In this document: piece after piece, positions 8,747 through 18,226 of the stretch
Position numbering within the stretch: the stretch's first letter is position 1
Layout: every line of letters begins with the position of its first letter
Origin: Antarctobacter sediminis
GTDB lineage: Bacteria > Pseudomonadota > Alphaproteobacteria > Rhodobacterales > Rhodobacteraceae
Length of the DNA: 64,000 nt
Direction: 5' to 3'
Assembly (NCBI RefSeq): GCF_019218285.1
Contig: NZ_JAHUZG010000001.1
Location: 868,001 to 932,000 of the forward strand
The notes under the pieces: model-generated
The model's input: only the letters and a program-made list of their open reading frames with translations
What the model was told of the DNA's origin: nothing
Database searches by the model: none
Program-made: the position numbers and the translations under genes

Positions 8747-8782
8747 GCTTTCGCGTCGGGCCTAGGCGTTTCGGGGCAGTGT

Positions 8783-8859
8783 TGGCGCGGTTGACGGGGC
8801 TCGAACCCGCGACCCCCGGCGTGACAGGCCGGTACTCTAACCAACTGAGCTACAACCGC
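8783..8859 (-). tRNA. tRNA-Asp (GTC), copy 1 of a tandem pair
   Basis: Identical over its 77 nt to the downstream copy, with encoded CCA and anticodon GTC. It is the promoter-proximal gene of the pair; TTGACG-N17-TAGAAC lies about 40 bp upstream. The 36 bp between the two genes have no promoter or terminator of their own. Confidence 0.97.
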
Positions 8860-8899
8860 TTGACTGCCGCCGTGACCGCTTGGCCGTGGCGTGGGGTGC

Positions 8900-8928
8900 G
8901 TTCTATGCTCAGCCCCCTGCCCCGTCAA
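8900..8928 (-). promoter_or_regulatory. Sigma70 promoter of the tRNA-Asp pair
   Basis: The minus strand reads TTGACG (8928-8923), a 17-bp spacer and TAGAAC (8905-8900), about 40 bp before the first tRNA. This is close to the housekeeping consensus and typical of stable-RNA genes. Confidence 0.75.
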
Positions 8929-9105
8929 GCGGTTTCGGACAGGAAAATTGCCCATTTTTTCGATTACCCGAGAGAATCTAAAGTGGCGCATTGGTCACGG
9001 GTTCACCACCGAGTCGCGGGCAAATGTCAATTGCCCTTGCGATTCCACATTCCCGCCGGCTTTTCTTGGCAGGTCTGCACGCCCAAGCCTAGCCAAGGTT
9101 ATATC

Positions 9106-9870
9106 ATGTCTGAATTTTCTCGCCGGGCGTTTCTGTCCGCCGGCACAGCGTCTGTTGCCTTTTTCCGCCCCGACAACCTTTGGGCGGCCCCCGACATCGC
9201 TTTGCCGCAGGATGTTATCAAACAGGATCCGGTCACGGTCACGGCCGTGAACACCTCATCCCCAGTTGTCGCTATGACATTTGATGACGGGCCGCATCCG
9301 ACCCTGACTCCGCTGCTACTTGATATCCTCAAGGCCCGCGATCTGCGCGCCACTTTTTATCTTATTGGTCGTAGAGTGGTAACCTGGCCTGATATTGTCA
9401 AGCGTATTGCCGACGAAGGTCACGAGATCGGCAACCACAGTTGGTCCCACCCCAACCTGGCCGGCCATTCCAACACCAGCGTGCTCAGTCAGATCGACCG
9501 GACCTCAGACGCGATCTTCAAGGTCACAGGCCGACCGCCGGTAACTTTCCGCCCGCCCTACGGCGCTTTTACACAGCGTCAGCGCGTCATGCTGCACAAT
9601 CAGCGCAAATTGCCGACGATTCTCTGGTCGGTGGATCCGCAGGATTGGCGGCGCCCCGGTTCCAGCGTCATCGCCAGCCGCATCCTGTCACACTCGCGCC
9701 CCGGGGCGATCATCCTGACGCATGACATCCAGCACGGCACCGTGCGGGCCATGCCCCGGACACTGGACGGGCTGACGGAACGCGGAATCAAGCTGGGCAC
9801 AATGAGCCAGATGATGGGTTGGCCCCTCTGGCAAAGCCGCAATTTCGTGCGCACCGCTGCAGCCGGCTAA
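9106..9870 (+). CDS. Polysaccharide deacetylase (NodB/CE4 family), exported
   Basis: A 254-residue metal-dependent de-N-acetylase acting on an N-acetylglucosamine polymer such as peptidoglycan or an exopolysaccharide. Motif 1 is TFDDGPHP (Asp60, Asp61), motif 2 is HSWSH (His112, His116) and motif 3 is RPPYGAF. The N-terminus MSEFSRRAFLSAG looks like a Tat-type signal. I chose ATG 9106 because the longer ORF runs into the tRNA genes. Its TAA overlaps by 2-3 bases the stop of the convergent small gene at 9867, so the two transcripts overlap at their ends. Confidence 0.92.
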   Translation: MSEFSRRAFLSAGTASVAFFRPDNLWAAPDIALPQDVIKQDPVTVTAVNTSSPVVAMTFDDGPHPTLTPLLLDILKARDLRATFYLIGRRVVTWPDIVKRIADEGHEIGNHSWSHPNLAGHSNTSVLSQIDRTSDAIFKVTGRPPVTFRPPYGAFTQRQRVMLHNQRKLPTILWSVDPQDWRRPGSSVIASRILSHSRPGAIILTHDIQHGTVRAMPRTLDGLTERGIKLGTMSQMMGWPLWQSRNFVRTAAAG

Positions 9871-10127
9871 ACGGCTGCCCCTTCGGGCTGCATCCGGGCC
9901 GAGATCGACTCGATCTCTGCCGCCAGCAGGATCAGTTGCGTCACCGGAGCGCCCTCGGCGTGGCGGGTCATCACATAGGCCGCATGTTCGACCATGGCCG
10001 CCGCGGTACGCAGCATTTCCGGAACGGCATCACCTTGGGTGCAGTTGCGGACGTCCTCGACCATTCCAAGGAATTTTTCCGTCTCCCGTGAGGTCTGCGG
10101 CATCTGTGTCTGGGCTGGATACATCAT
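9867..10127 (-). CDS. Small conserved-looking protein, unknown function
   Basis: About 86 residues from the MM start at 10127, though the ORF is open to 10187. The product is soluble and mostly helical, with no signal peptide or recognised motif, and I do not recognise the family. Its neighbours are a deacetylase (convergent, stops overlapping) and a pirin gene on the same strand. The ribosome site is poor (GAGCAACAG), so the exact start is unsure. Coding status is supported by the strongly G/C-biased third positions and the lack of a better ORF on the other strand. Confidence 0.55.
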   Translation of the reverse strand: MMYPAQTQMPQTSRETEKFLGMVEDVRNCTQGDAVPEMLRTAAAMVEHAAYVMTRHAEGAPVTQLILLAAEIESISARMQPEGAAV

Positions 10128-10261
10128 CTGTTGCTCGTAAGTAGGCGGGCCAGAGGCACAAGCCCGCCTTGATCCCGGTTTCGACAACTATGACACGAAT
10201 TCTCGTCGTTCATATTGCGAATTACAGGAAATTTTCACGGTATCCTTGCTAAACGATCGGC

Positions 10262-11200
10262 TCATTTCTCCGGGAGCGGGATAAACTCCCTGTCGTCGCC
10301 CGGCGGCAACTGGAAACGTCCCGCTTGCCAGTCACCTTGGCGCCATGCTTCCTTGGCTTCTTCGATCCGCTCACGCGAGGACGCGACGAAGTTCCACCAG
10401 ATATAGCGGTTGCCTTCCAGCGTTTCGCCGCCCAGCAACATGACCCGCGCCCCGGTTTCGCCCGCCTTCAGAGACACCCGGTCACCGGGACGAAAGACCA
10501 TCATCTGACCCGCCTCATAGCGCGTTCCTGCCACCTCGACGGCACCTTCCACGATATAAACACCACGGTCCTCGTGTTCGTCGGGCATGGGAATCGCCGC
10601 GCCCGCTTCGAGGACGGCATCCGCATAGAACATTTCGGATGGTGTCTTGACCGGTGCCCGTTCGCCCCAGCCGTTGCCAAGGATCAGGCGCAACCTCTTG
10701 CCCTCGCCCTCCAACTCGGGGAGCGCGTCCTTGCCAGCGTGAATGAACTCGGCAGGTTTGTCCTCCTGATCCTTTGGCAAGGCGACCCAGGTCTGAATGC
10801 CGAAGAACGGCATCGGTTCGGTCTGGGTCTGGTCGTCCGTGCGTTCGGAATGGGTGATCCCATGTCCGGCCACCATCCAGTTGACTGCGCCCGGTTCGAT
10901 CCATTGATCGGTGCCAAGGCTGTCACGATGGTGCATCCGTCCCCGGTAGAGATAGCTGATCGTGGCAAGACCGATGTGCGGATGCGGGCGCACGTCCAAC
11001 CCGCGCGTTGGCAGGAATTCGGCCGGACCCATCTGGTCGAAAAAGATGAAGGGGCCAACCATCTGTCGGCGCGGGGCCGGCAGGGCCCGGCGGACCTCGA
11101 ACCCGCCCAGATCACGGGCGCGGGGAACGATAACGGTTTCGATACTGTCGACCTCGTCGCCAATGGGGCAATGCGGGTCGATGGCGGGGTTCCAACTCAT
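10262..11200 (-). CDS. Pirin family protein
   Basis: A 312-residue bicupin protein. The N-terminal cupin has the metal ligands of pirins: RPHPHIGLATISYL, RMHHRDS and GHGITHSER. The C-terminal cupin carries the usual pirin region, and the protein ends ...ASSRERIEEAKEAW, typical of bacterial pirins. Known members bind iron; some act as quercetin dioxygenases, others as regulators, so the role here is open. ATG 11200 follows AAAGGAGT, which makes this start much better than the longer ORF start. It appears to be a single gene. Confidence 0.9.
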   Translation of the reverse strand: MSWNPAIDPHCPIGDEVDSIETVIVPRARDLGGFEVRRALPAPRRQMVGPFIFFDQMGPAEFLPTRGLDVRPHPHIGLATISYLYRGRMHHRDSLGTDQWIEPGAVNWMVAGHGITHSERTDDQTQTEPMPFFGIQTWVALPKDQEDKPAEFIHAGKDALPELEGEGKRLRLILGNGWGERAPVKTPSEMFYADAVLEAGAAIPMPDEHEDRGVYIVEGAVEVAGTRYEAGQMMVFRPGDRVSLKAGETGARVMLLGGETLEGNRYIWWNFVASSRERIEEAKEAWRQGDWQAGRFQLPPGDDREFIPLPEK

Positions 11201-11429
11201 GGCGCTGACTCCTTTGCGTTTACCCGAAGTTAGCCCATCATATCGCGCACACAACGCCCCAAAATTCATATACTATGTGCATTTTTGTAAGACCCAGTAA
11301 CGTTCGCACTTCCACCTCTTGCACAAAACTTCAGCACCGGCGACAGTGAGCCATTGTCTCCTCCCTACTGCTCTCCGTCCGGATTGTTGCATTGATAAAA
11401 GCGCTTACCCCCTATTGGCGGCGTCAGAA

Positions 11430-12251
11430 ATGACCGCCAACCCCCAACAAACACTGACGTTCTTCGATGTGCTCGGCGGACGTTTCACACTGACCCCCGA
11501 GGAGCTGGTGGCGCTGATGCGGCACCGGACGACACTGACCTATCTTACCGTGGTCTACGTATTGTTGCTGGTCACGGATTCGCCACGGCTTTGGGGGGCC
11601 GTTCCCGTTCCGATCGTCCTGATCCTGTGGCTGGTGATCATGGTGGTCTTTCACGCCGCGGTCTGGGTCGTGGTGCTGACGATCAAGGCACTACAGGCGC
11701 GGTTCGGCGAGCGGATCTGGCCCGGTCCCGTAATCGTCCTGTGCTCGCTGACACCGGCGGTGGCCGCCGGGCAGGCCATTGCCTATCTGGGATCCGGCGG
11801 CACGGTCTGGTTTCAGTTCATTCCCGATTTCCTGATGTACTGGATCATCGCCGAACTTTTTGGCCTCATCTATTTCCGCTACGTCCGCGCCCATGTGGAC
11901 GGCGCCGCGCCTCCGCCTGCCCCGGCGGCGCAGGAACGCAGTGTCGTCATCGGCGCCGAACCTGTGCCCCTGTCCCGGGTGCGCCACATCGAAGCCCGCG
12001 AGCACCATGTTCACGTGACGCTGGACAACCAGAGCCTGACACAACGCGCCCGACTGGGCGACATCATCGCCCAAACCGGCCCCGATGACGGGTTTCAGCC
12101 GCACCGGTCTTGGTGGGTCTCCGCGGCTTCGGTTGCGAACCTTGTTCAGGTCGGGGCAAAGCATGTCCTGCATCTTGAGGATGGCACCCATGTCCCCGTT
12201 GCCCGGTCGCGGCTGGACGAGGTCAGGTACTGGCTGGACCGCCACCGCTAA
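11430..12251 (+). CDS. Membrane-anchored LytTR DNA-binding regulator
   Basis: A 273-residue protein. The N-terminal part (about residues 25-160) has roughly four membrane segments (TYLTVVYVLLLV, VLILWLVIMVVFHAAV, VIVLCSLTPAVAAG, FLMYWIIAELFGLIYF). A proline/alanine linker follows, then a LytTR domain (about 175-273) with RVRHIEAREHHVHV, FQPHRSWWVS and VPVARSRLDEVRYWL. LytTR domains bind direct repeats in promoters. There is no receiver or kinase domain, so the sensing part would be the membrane section. ATG 11430 is preferred over 11319 because the extra 37 codons look non-coding. It is divergent from pirin and 66 bp upstream of the RimK fusion gene. Confidence 0.8.
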   Translation: MTANPQQTLTFFDVLGGRFTLTPEELVALMRHRTTLTYLTVVYVLLLVTDSPRLWGAVPVPIVLILWLVIMVVFHAAVWVVVLTIKALQARFGERIWPGPVIVLCSLTPAVAAGQAIAYLGSGGTVWFQFIPDFLMYWIIAELFGLIYFRYVRAHVDGAAPPPAPAAQERSVVIGAEPVPLSRVRHIEAREHHVHVTLDNQSLTQRARLGDIIAQTGPDDGFQPHRSWWVSAASVANLVQVGAKHVLHLEDGTHVPVARSRLDEVRYWLDRHR

Positions 12252-12317
12252 GCGACGCGGGTCTTGTTGCTGTCATGCGGCCTTGTTAGGGCTGGAATCG
12301 CTCTGAAGGAGGGCCGC

Positions 12318-13733
12318 ATGGACGACAGTGAGGAAATGAACCCCGACACCATCCGATTTGGCTGGGAGGAATGGGTTGCCTTGCCCGATCTCGGTTTGCC
12401 CGCGTTGCGGGCCAAGGTCGACACCGGCGCGCGCACTTCGGCGCTGCACGCCTTTGACATCGAAACCTTTGGCCCCGCCTCGGCGCCAAAGGTCCGGTTC
12501 ACCGTGCACCCGGTGCCCGGGCGCGAAGATCTGGTGATTCCCTGTTCCGCCCGCATCATTGACCGGCGCACCGTGACCTCGTCGAACGGCGAATCCGAAT
12601 CCCGTTATGTCATCGCTTCGACCATGCGCGTGGGCGAGGAAAGCTGGCGGATCGAACTGACATTGACTGACCGCTCCAATATGGCGTCGCGCATGTTGCT
12701 GGGCCGCGAGGCTCTGAAGGATCATATCACCATCGTGGCCACCGACCGTTTCCAGCAGCCGAAACTCAGTTATGATGTCTATACGACCGCCCGCGTGCGT
12801 CAGGCGGCGCCCAACCGTGCCTTGCGTATCGCGGTCCTCAGCCGCGAGGACAACTACTCGACCCGCCGGTTGGTCGAGGAAGGCGAGGCGCGCGGCCACA
12901 CTGTCGAGGTCATCGATACCACGCGCTGTTATATGGCGATCAACGCGCTTTCCCCCGAGGTGCATTATGATGGCAAGCGACTGCCCCGATATGACGCTGT
13001 GATCCCGCGCATCGGGGCCAGCGTGACATCTTATGGCACCGCCGTCATTCGCCAGTTCGAAACAATCGGCACCTTCTGCGTGAATGGCTCTGAAGGGATC
13101 ACTGCCTCACGCGACAAGTTGCACGCACACCAGTTGATGGCGCGCCACAAGATCGGCATGCCGAACACCGCCTTTGCCGCCTCGCCCAAGGACACGCAAT
13201 CGCTGATGCGGCTGGTGGGCACCGCGCCGCTGATCGTGAAGCTGCTGGAATCGACGCAAGGCAAGGGCGTGGTGCTGGCAGAAACCAAAAAGGCCGCCGA
13301 ATCCGTGATCGACGCCTTCCGGGGGCTCAAGGCAAATTTCCTTGTTCAGGATTTCGTCAAAGAGGCCGCGGGCGAAGATATCCGCTGTCTCATCGTGGGC
13401 GGCAAGGTGGTCGCGGCCATGAAACGGACGGGCGCGGAGGGGGATTTCCGGTCGAACCTGCACCGCGGCGGGCAGGCCACAGTGGTGCGGATCTCGAAGG
13501 AAGAACGCGAAACCGCGCTGCGTGCGGCCAAGGCGTTCCGGTTGAACCTTGCCGGGGTGGATCTTTTGCGGTCCGAAGCCGGGCCCAAGGTGCTGGAGGT
13601 CAATTCCAGCCCCGGTCTTGAAGGGATTGAAACCGCGACCAAAAAGAATGTGGCCGAAAAGCTGTATGAACATATCGAGTCGAAGGTCCGCCCGGTTCCG
13701 GTGCGGTCGCGCCGCAGCATGCCGGACGAATAG
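12318..13733 (+). CDS. rimK: RimB-like protease domain fused to RimK-type glutamate ligase
   Basis: A 471-residue two-domain protein. Residues about 10-150 match the retropepsin-like RimB/COG4067 domain ([24 protein letters not shown]). From about 170 on it is a RimK ATP-grasp enzyme ([20 protein letters not shown]-like [30 protein letters not shown] and [13 protein letters not shown]). RimK adds glutamates to the C-terminus of ribosomal protein S6; RimB is reported to process this tail. In many species they are separate genes; here one chain holds both. ATG 12318 has a perfect AAGGAGG 5 nt upstream. The upstream LytTR gene may be in the same unit. Confidence 0.92.
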   Translation: MDDSEEMNPDTIRFGWEEWVALPDLGLPALRAKVDTGARTSALHAFDIETFGPASAPKVRFTVHPVPGREDLVIPCSARIIDRRTVTSSNGESESRYVIASTMRVGEESWRIELTLTDRSNMASRMLLGREALKDHITIVATDRFQQPKLSYDVYTTARVRQAAPNRALRIAVLSREDNYSTRRLVEEGEARGHTVEVIDTTRCYMAINALSPEVHYDGKRLPRYDAVIPRIGASVTSYGTAVIRQFETIGTFCVNGSEGITASRDKLHAHQLMARHKIGMPNTAFAASPKDTQSLMRLVGTAPLIVKLLESTQGKGVVLAETKKAAESVIDAFRGLKANFLVQDFVKEAAGEDIRCLIVGGKVVAAMKRTGAEGDFRSNLHRGGQATVVRISKEERETALRAAKAFRLNLAGVDLLRSEAGPKVLEVNSSPGLEGIETATKKNVAEKLYEHIESKVRPVPVRSRRSMPDE

Positions 13734-13906
13734 GCCGCCGATCCGGGCCAAGCTGGACGGCACCGGGCCGGGTTTCTCCCGGCCCAATCGCCCAAACCGG
13801 GCTGACGTCGCGGCCCGCCGTCCGCATGGGCCGGGCCGCGGGTCTTTACCTGACAATCCCGCTCGCCTATATCCCCCTGTGAACAGCGAAGCCCCGAAGG
13901 ATTGAG

Positions 13907-14269
13907 ATGACCGAGCCTACGCCGCAGATGGAAGGCGCCCCCCTGATCGCCCCGTCGAGCACCGATCACCCGCTCTACGACACCGTGGTCGAGGCCTGCC
14001 GGACGGTCTTTGACCCCGAGATCCCGGTCAATATCTACGACCTCGGACTGGTCTACACGATCGAGATCAACGACCAGAGCGAAGTGCGCATCATCATGAC
14101 GCTGACCGCACCGGGCTGCCCGGTGGCGGGCGAAATGCCCGGCTGGGTCGCCGAAGCGGTGGAACCGCTGCCGGGCGTCAAGCAGGTGGACGTCGACCTC
14201 ACATGGGAGCCGCCCTGGGGTATGGAAATGATGTCCGACGAAGCAAGGCTGGAGCTCGGCTTCATGTAA
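13907..14269 (+). CDS. sufT: SufT/MIP18 family (DUF59) Fe-S maturation protein
   Basis: A 120-residue cytoplasmic protein with the DUF59 core: FDPEIPVNIYDLGLVY, then MTLTAPGCPVAGEMP with the conserved cysteine, and VDVDLTWEPPW. This domain helps mature Fe-S proteins; in Rhodobacterales it often follows the suf genes as sufT. Here it stands alone between the RimK fusion and an MFS gene, about 1.35 kb from an A-type carrier. The ATG is preceded by a GATTGAG-type weak ribosome site. Paralogous PaaD is excluded because there are no phenylacetate genes nearby. Confidence 0.88.
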   Translation: MTEPTPQMEGAPLIAPSSTDHPLYDTVVEACRTVFDPEIPVNIYDLGLVYTIEINDQSEVRIIMTLTAPGCPVAGEMPGWVAEAVEPLPGVKQVDVDLTWEPPWGMEMMSDEARLELGFM

Positions 14270-14345
14270 TTTCCGCGCCCGGACAGTTCATCCTGTCACC
14301 GGGCGCCGAAAACAGGTATCGCATGGGCATCTATTGATTGATGCC

Positions 14346-15545
14346 ATGCGAACACCACCCGTTTCCCCTCCCCGCCTGATCACGCTTGTCCTCATGACCG
14401 TGCTGGGCATTGTTTCGGTTAACATGTTCCTGCCTTCGCTGGCGAACATGGCCGAAAGCTTCTCGATCTCCTACGCCACCGCCAGCCTGTCGATCTCGGT
14501 TTTCATGCTGATCACGGCGGGCCTTCAACTGGTGATTGGACCGCTGTCTGACCTCTATGGACGCCGGCCCGTGTTGCTGTGGTCCTTGGCGATTTTCACC
14601 TGTGCGTCGCTGGGGACGGCTCTTGCCCCGGATTTCACCAGTTTCATGGTCTTTCGCCTGGCGCAAACGGCGGTGATCGCGGGCAACGTGCTGTCCCGCG
14701 CCATCGTCCGCGATACCTCGCCCCCACAAGAAGCCACCCGCCGGCTGGCGACCATCGGCATGGCCATCGCGCTTGGCCCGATGGTGGCACCGGTGCTGGG
14801 CGGGATGCTGGACCAGTTTCTTGGCTGGCGCGCCACCTTGTGGAGCTTCACGGCTCTGGGCGCGGCGCTTCTTGGCCTGTGCTGGCTGGACGTGGGTGAA
14901 ACCAACACCAACCGGGGTCGCGGGTTTGCCGCGCATTTCCGGGCCTACCCGGCCCTTCTGACCGACCTGAGGTTCTGGTCCTATACGTTTTCCATCGGTC
15001 TGGGCATCGGCATCTTCTTTGCCTTTCTGGCCGGCACCCCGATCCTTGGCAGCCGCCATTTCGACCTCACCTCCAGCGCCATCGGCGCGCTGATCGGTTT
15101 GCCACCCATCGGTTTTGTCTGCGGATCTTATGTCTCGCGCCGGATCGGAGCCCATGTGGCCCCGGCCCATATGGTGCTGGCGGGGCGGCTTGTCTCGGTG
15201 TTCGGACTGGGAGCGGCCCTGCTCTTGTGGATCTTCGGACCCGGCGCGGCATGGAGCTTTTTTCTGCTGATGCCCGTCATTGGCCTGGCCAATGGGCTTA
15301 GCACGCCTGCGGGCATGTCCGGTGCAATGTCCGTGCGACCAGACCTTTCCGGCAGCGCCGCAGGCCTGTCCGGGGCGGTCATGGTGGGATGTGGCGCGGC
15401 CATGACAACCGTTTCCGGCGCGCTATTGGAGGCCTCTGCCGATCCGATGCGCCTGCTTTGGCTGCTTTGGGGGCTGGCCCTGCTGTCGGTGCTGGCCGCC
15501 CTGCCCGCCCTCCGCCCGGAACGCACGGTCGCGACCCCGCTCTGA
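14346..15545 (+). CDS. MFS exporter, Bcr/CflA drug-resistance type
   Basis: A 399-residue inner-membrane transporter with twelve predicted helices. The Bcr/CflA signature motif A is present (GPLSDLYGRRPVLLWSL) after the second helix, and motif C-like GPMVAPVLGG in the fifth helix marks a proton-driven exporter. Substrates of this group include bicyclomycin, chloramphenicol and sulfonamides, but the actual one cannot be read from sequence. ATG 14346 is preferred over an in-frame TTG at 14334. It is followed 78 bp later by the Fe-S carrier gene, which has its own good ribosome site, so the two are perhaps separate units. Confidence 0.88.
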   Translation: MRTPPVSPPRLITLVLMTVLGIVSVNMFLPSLANMAESFSISYATASLSISVFMLITAGLQLVIGPLSDLYGRRPVLLWSLAIFTCASLGTALAPDFTSFMVFRLAQTAVIAGNVLSRAIVRDTSPPQEATRRLATIGMAIALGPMVAPVLGGMLDQFLGWRATLWSFTALGAALLGLCWLDVGETNTNRGRGFAAHFRAYPALLTDLRFWSYTFSIGLGIGIFFAFLAGTPILGSRHFDLTSSAIGALIGLPPIGFVCGSYVSRRIGAHVAPAHMVLAGRLVSVFGLGAALLLWIFGPGAAWSFFLLMPVIGLANGLSTPAGMSGAMSVRPDLSGSAAGLSGAVMVGCGAAMTTVSGALLEASADPMRLLWLLWGLALLSVLAALPALRPERTVATPL

Positions 15546-15623
15546 GACGTTCACGGATGCTCCACCGCCCCTTGTTCCCGCTTGGCGGATACCTTACCTT
15601 TGCACTCTGAAAAGGAGTGCCAA

Positions 15624-16007
15624 ATGTTCGCCATTCCCGGCAAATCGCCCGTGACCCTCACCCCGTCCGCGGTGCAACAGATCCGCAAACTGATGGACCG
15701 CGACGGCCGCTTCGGCCTCAAGATCGGCGTCAAGAAAGGCGGCTGCGCGGGCATGGAATACACCATGGATTTCGTCGATACCGCCGATAGCAACGACGAG
15801 GTCGTCGAACAGGATGGCGCACGGGTGCTGATCGCGCCCATGGCGCAAATGTTCCTGTTCGGCACGGAAATCGACCACGAAACCTCGCTTCTGGAATCGG
15901 GGTTCAAGTTCCGCAACCCGAACGTGGCAGATGCCTGCGGCTGCGGCGAGTCGATCAAGTTCAAGGATGTCGAGGAACTCAGCGCCGAACGGGACGCCCA
16001 GGCGTGA
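15624..16007 (+). CDS. sufA: A-type Fe-S carrier protein (SufA/IscA/ErpA family)
   Basis: A 127-residue protein that carries Fe-S clusters from a scaffold to target enzymes. The three conserved cysteines are present: Cys41 in KKGGCAGMEY, and Cys105 and Cys107 in ACGCGES. The length is somewhat above the 107-122 usual for the family. ATG 15624 follows AAAGGAGTG. It overlaps the next gene by a GTGA start/stop, so a TfoX-like protein is co-translated. Which paralogue (sufA, iscA or erpA) it is cannot be settled without the suf operon. Confidence 0.93.
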   Translation: MFAIPGKSPVTLTPSAVQQIRKLMDRDGRFGLKIGVKKGGCAGMEYTMDFVDTADSNDEVVEQDGARVLIAPMAQMFLFGTEIDHETSLLESGFKFRNPNVADACGCGESIKFKDVEELSAERDAQA

Positions 16008-16327
16008 GCGTCTCTGCCGAAGAGATCGCCTTTGCGCGCGATCTCTTCTCGGGGCTTGGGGCGATTTCTACCCGCCGCATGATGGGCGGGCTGTGCCTGT
16101 ATCACGAAGGCACGATCTTTGCGATCCTTCACCCCGAAGGCGGGATCTATCTCAAGGGCGCCGGGGCCTTCATCGACCGGCTTGAATCCATGGGTTGCAC
16201 CCGCTGGACCTATACCCGCAAGACCGGCCAAAGCGCCGCCATGCCCTATTGGACCCTTCCCGGCAGCGCGCTTGACGATCCCGAAGAGGCCGTCGACCTG
16301 GCGCGTGAGGCTTTGCGCCACCTTTGA
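16004..16327 (+). CDS. TfoX N-terminal domain protein
   Basis: A 107-residue protein made only of the TfoX/Sxy N-terminal domain (RDLFSGLGAISTRRMMGGLCLYHEG, YLKG, YWTLPG and a final helix EEAVDLAREAL). In gamma-proteobacteria full-length TfoX/Sxy induces competence; single-domain versions in alphaproteobacteria have no established job. It starts at GTG 16004, sharing GTGA with the stop of the Fe-S carrier gene, so translation is coupled. No obvious terminator follows, and the next gene is convergent. Confidence 0.85.
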   Translation: MSVSAEEIAFARDLFSGLGAISTRRMMGGLCLYHEGTIFAILHPEGGIYLKGAGAFIDRLESMGCTRWTYTRKTGQSAAMPYWTLPGSALDDPEEAVDLAREALRHL

Positions 16328-16405
16328 ACCCAAACCTGACGCACCGGTGGGCAGGGCGAAGCGCGGGCCTGTCAGGACATGCAAGAGCGCCGGCCCCGTC
16401 CCGCC

Positions 16406-17299
16406 TCAGCCGGTTTTCAGGTGGACGTAGGTTTCATTGAACCGCTTTTGCAGGTGCTCGCCCGCTGTCACCACCCGACCGGACCCGATGGGCGCGACGT
16501 TGGTGTCGTAGTCGGGGTTAAAGAACAGTGGCACGGAAATCCGTTCTTCCGCCGATCCCCGCACGCGGTGCAACGTTGCCTTGACCCGCCCGCCGGTCCA
16601 GATCTCCAGCATCTCGCCAAAATTGATAATGAACTCTCCGGGATCTGCCCGCACCGGCACCCAGTTGTCCTCTGGCGTCAGCACCTCCAGCCCCGGCACC
16701 CCATCCGTGCCCAAAAGAGTCAGACAGCCGTAATCCGTATGCGCGGCAATGCCAAAATCCTTTTCTCCGGCCCAGTCGGGACGCGGCGGATAGTAATTGC
16801 CCCGCAACAGGGCCATGGGCCGCGCAAATTTGTCATCGAAGAACCGGGGATCCTCGCCAATCGCCTCGGCGATGCCGCGCAGGATGTCCGTCGCGACCTC
16901 CATGGCGTCCCGGTAGTAGGCTTCGATCACCTGCCGAAATCCCTCAGGCCGGTCGGGCCACAGGTTCTCGGCATAAACCGAAAGCCCGCTGTCCGGGACC
17001 GCAAAGCCGCAATCAAAGACTTGTTTGTAGTCGGGGTTCGCCTCTGGATCGACCTGTTCGCTCTGCGGAGCGCCCCAGCCCCGGTTCGATCCCGTGGCCG
17101 CCATATCCACCCGGCGTTTCACGGTTTCCGGCAGATCGAAAAAGGCCCGGTAAGCGGCCAGCACGAACCGCATCCGCGCCGGTGTGATCGCCGTGCCATA
17201 GACCGTCAAAAAGCCGCTTTCCATCGCGCCCGCACGCAGTGCGGCGAGCGTTTCCGGCGCGCGGGCCGCGATTTTCCGGGCATCCAGTCTGGGGATCAT
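16406..17299 (-). CDS. 2OG-Fe(II) oxygenase, isopenicillin N synthase-like
   Basis: A 297-residue non-heme iron oxygenase. The double-stranded beta-helix shows the iron ligands as H-x-D in AAHTDYGCLTLL and a distal His in KATLHRVRG. The 2-oxoglutarate-binding R-x-S is RISVPLFF. The N-terminal DIOX_N region (IPRLDA, AGAMESGFLTVYGTAI) is also present. Bacterial members act on varied small molecules; the substrate here is unknown. ATG 17299 has AAGGAGA at good spacing, so the longer ORF is not used. It is divergent from tpiA, with only about 110 bp between them. Confidence 0.9.
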   Translation of the reverse strand: MIPRLDARKIAARAPETLAALRAGAMESGFLTVYGTAITPARMRFVLAAYRAFFDLPETVKRRVDMAATGSNRGWGAPQSEQVDPEANPDYKQVFDCGFAVPDSGLSVYAENLWPDRPEGFRQVIEAYYRDAMEVATDILRGIAEAIGEDPRFFDDKFARPMALLRGNYYPPRPDWAGEKDFGIAAHTDYGCLTLLGTDGVPGLEVLTPEDNWVPVRADPGEFIINFGEMLEIWTGGRVKATLHRVRGSAEERISVPLFFNPDYDTNVAPIGSGRVVTAGEHLQKRFNETYVHLKTG

Positions 17300-17409
17300 C
17301 CGCTGTCTCCTTTTGCCATCCCGATTGTCATGACGTCGCGCGCATCGCAAGCGGGCTTGACGCCGCGGTGCCCCCGGTGACACTGACCCCATAAAAATGG
17401 GAGACGCGC

Positions 17410-18162
17410 ATGCGACGCAAACTGGCCGCGGGCAACTGGAAAATGAACGGAACACGGGCCGCGCTGGCCGAACTGGCCGCCATGGCCGGGGCGGCAGAGG
17501 GCGCAGCCGAGGTGCTGATCTGCCCGCCTGCCCCCTTGATCGGCTCCGCGGCCGAGGCCGCCAAGGGCATCGCCATCGGCGGACAGGATTGCCACGCCGC
17601 GCCCTCGGGCGCGCATACCGGCGATGTCTCTGCGCCGATGCTGGCCGATGCGGGTGCCAGCTATGTCATTCTCGGGCATTCCGAACGCCGCGCCGATCAC
17701 GGCGAGGATGACGCGCTGATCCGCGAAAAAGCCCGCGCGGCGTGGGATTCCAACCTGACCGCCGTGGTCTGTGTCGGCGAAACGCTGGACCAGCGCGAGG
17801 CGCATAACACGCTGGACATCATCGGCGGCCAATTGGCCGGGTCCATTCCCGACGGGGCCACCGCGCACCGTCTGGTTGTGGCCTATGAACCGGTCTGGGC
17901 CATCGGCACCGGCAAGGTCCCGACGATGGACCAGATTGCCGAGGTGCATGACTTCATCCGCGCGCGGCTGGAACGCCGTTTTGGCGCGGGTGTCGGACGG
18001 TCGACCCGGCTGCTGTATGGCGGATCGGTCAAACCCTCGAACGCGGCCGAGATCTTTGCCGTTCCCAATGTGGACGGTGCGTTGGTCGGAGGGGCCAGCC
18101 TCAAGGCCGCGGATTTTGTCCCGATCATCGACGCGCTGAACGCCGCCCCCATGGAGGCATGA
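17410..18162 (+). CDS. tpiA: Triose-phosphate isomerase
   Basis: Interconverts dihydroxyacetone phosphate and glyceraldehyde 3-phosphate in central carbon metabolism. The 250-residue TIM barrel has all catalytic parts: AGNWKMNG (Asn9, Lys11), ILGHSERR (electrophilic His), [12 protein letters not shown] (base Glu plus the flexible lid) and YGGSVKP with GGASLK for phosphate binding. The length is normal. It is a lone gene, ending in a strong bidirectional terminator at 18198-18225 shared with the convergent TRAP genes. Confidence 0.97.
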   Translation: MRRKLAAGNWKMNGTRAALAELAAMAGAAEGAAEVLICPPAPLIGSAAEAAKGIAIGGQDCHAAPSGAHTGDVSAPMLADAGASYVILGHSERRADHGEDDALIREKARAAWDSNLTAVVCVGETLDQREAHNTLDIIGGQLAGSIPDGATAHRLVVAYEPVWAIGTGKVPTMDQIAEVHDFIRARLERRFGAGVGRSTRLLYGGSVKPSNAAEIFAVPNVDGALVGGASLKAADFVPIIDALNAAPMEA

Positions 18163-18197
18163 CGCGCAGGCGATTTGGCTTCTCTCCTTCCGAAACG

Positions 18198-18225
18198 AAA
18201 AAGGGCCGGTTTCCCGGCCCTTTTT
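18198..18225. terminator. Bidirectional terminator between tpiA and dctM
   Basis: The stem AAAAAGGGCCGG (18198-18209) with CCGGCCCTTTTT (18214-18225) and loop TTTC works on both strands, between two convergent genes. Confidence 0.92.
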
Positions 18226-18226
18226 C

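Noticed and set aside
9867-9870. Overlapping stops of the deacetylase and the small gene as a frameshift sign
   Set aside because: The genes are convergent and both frames are intact, so the overlap of stop codons is harmless.
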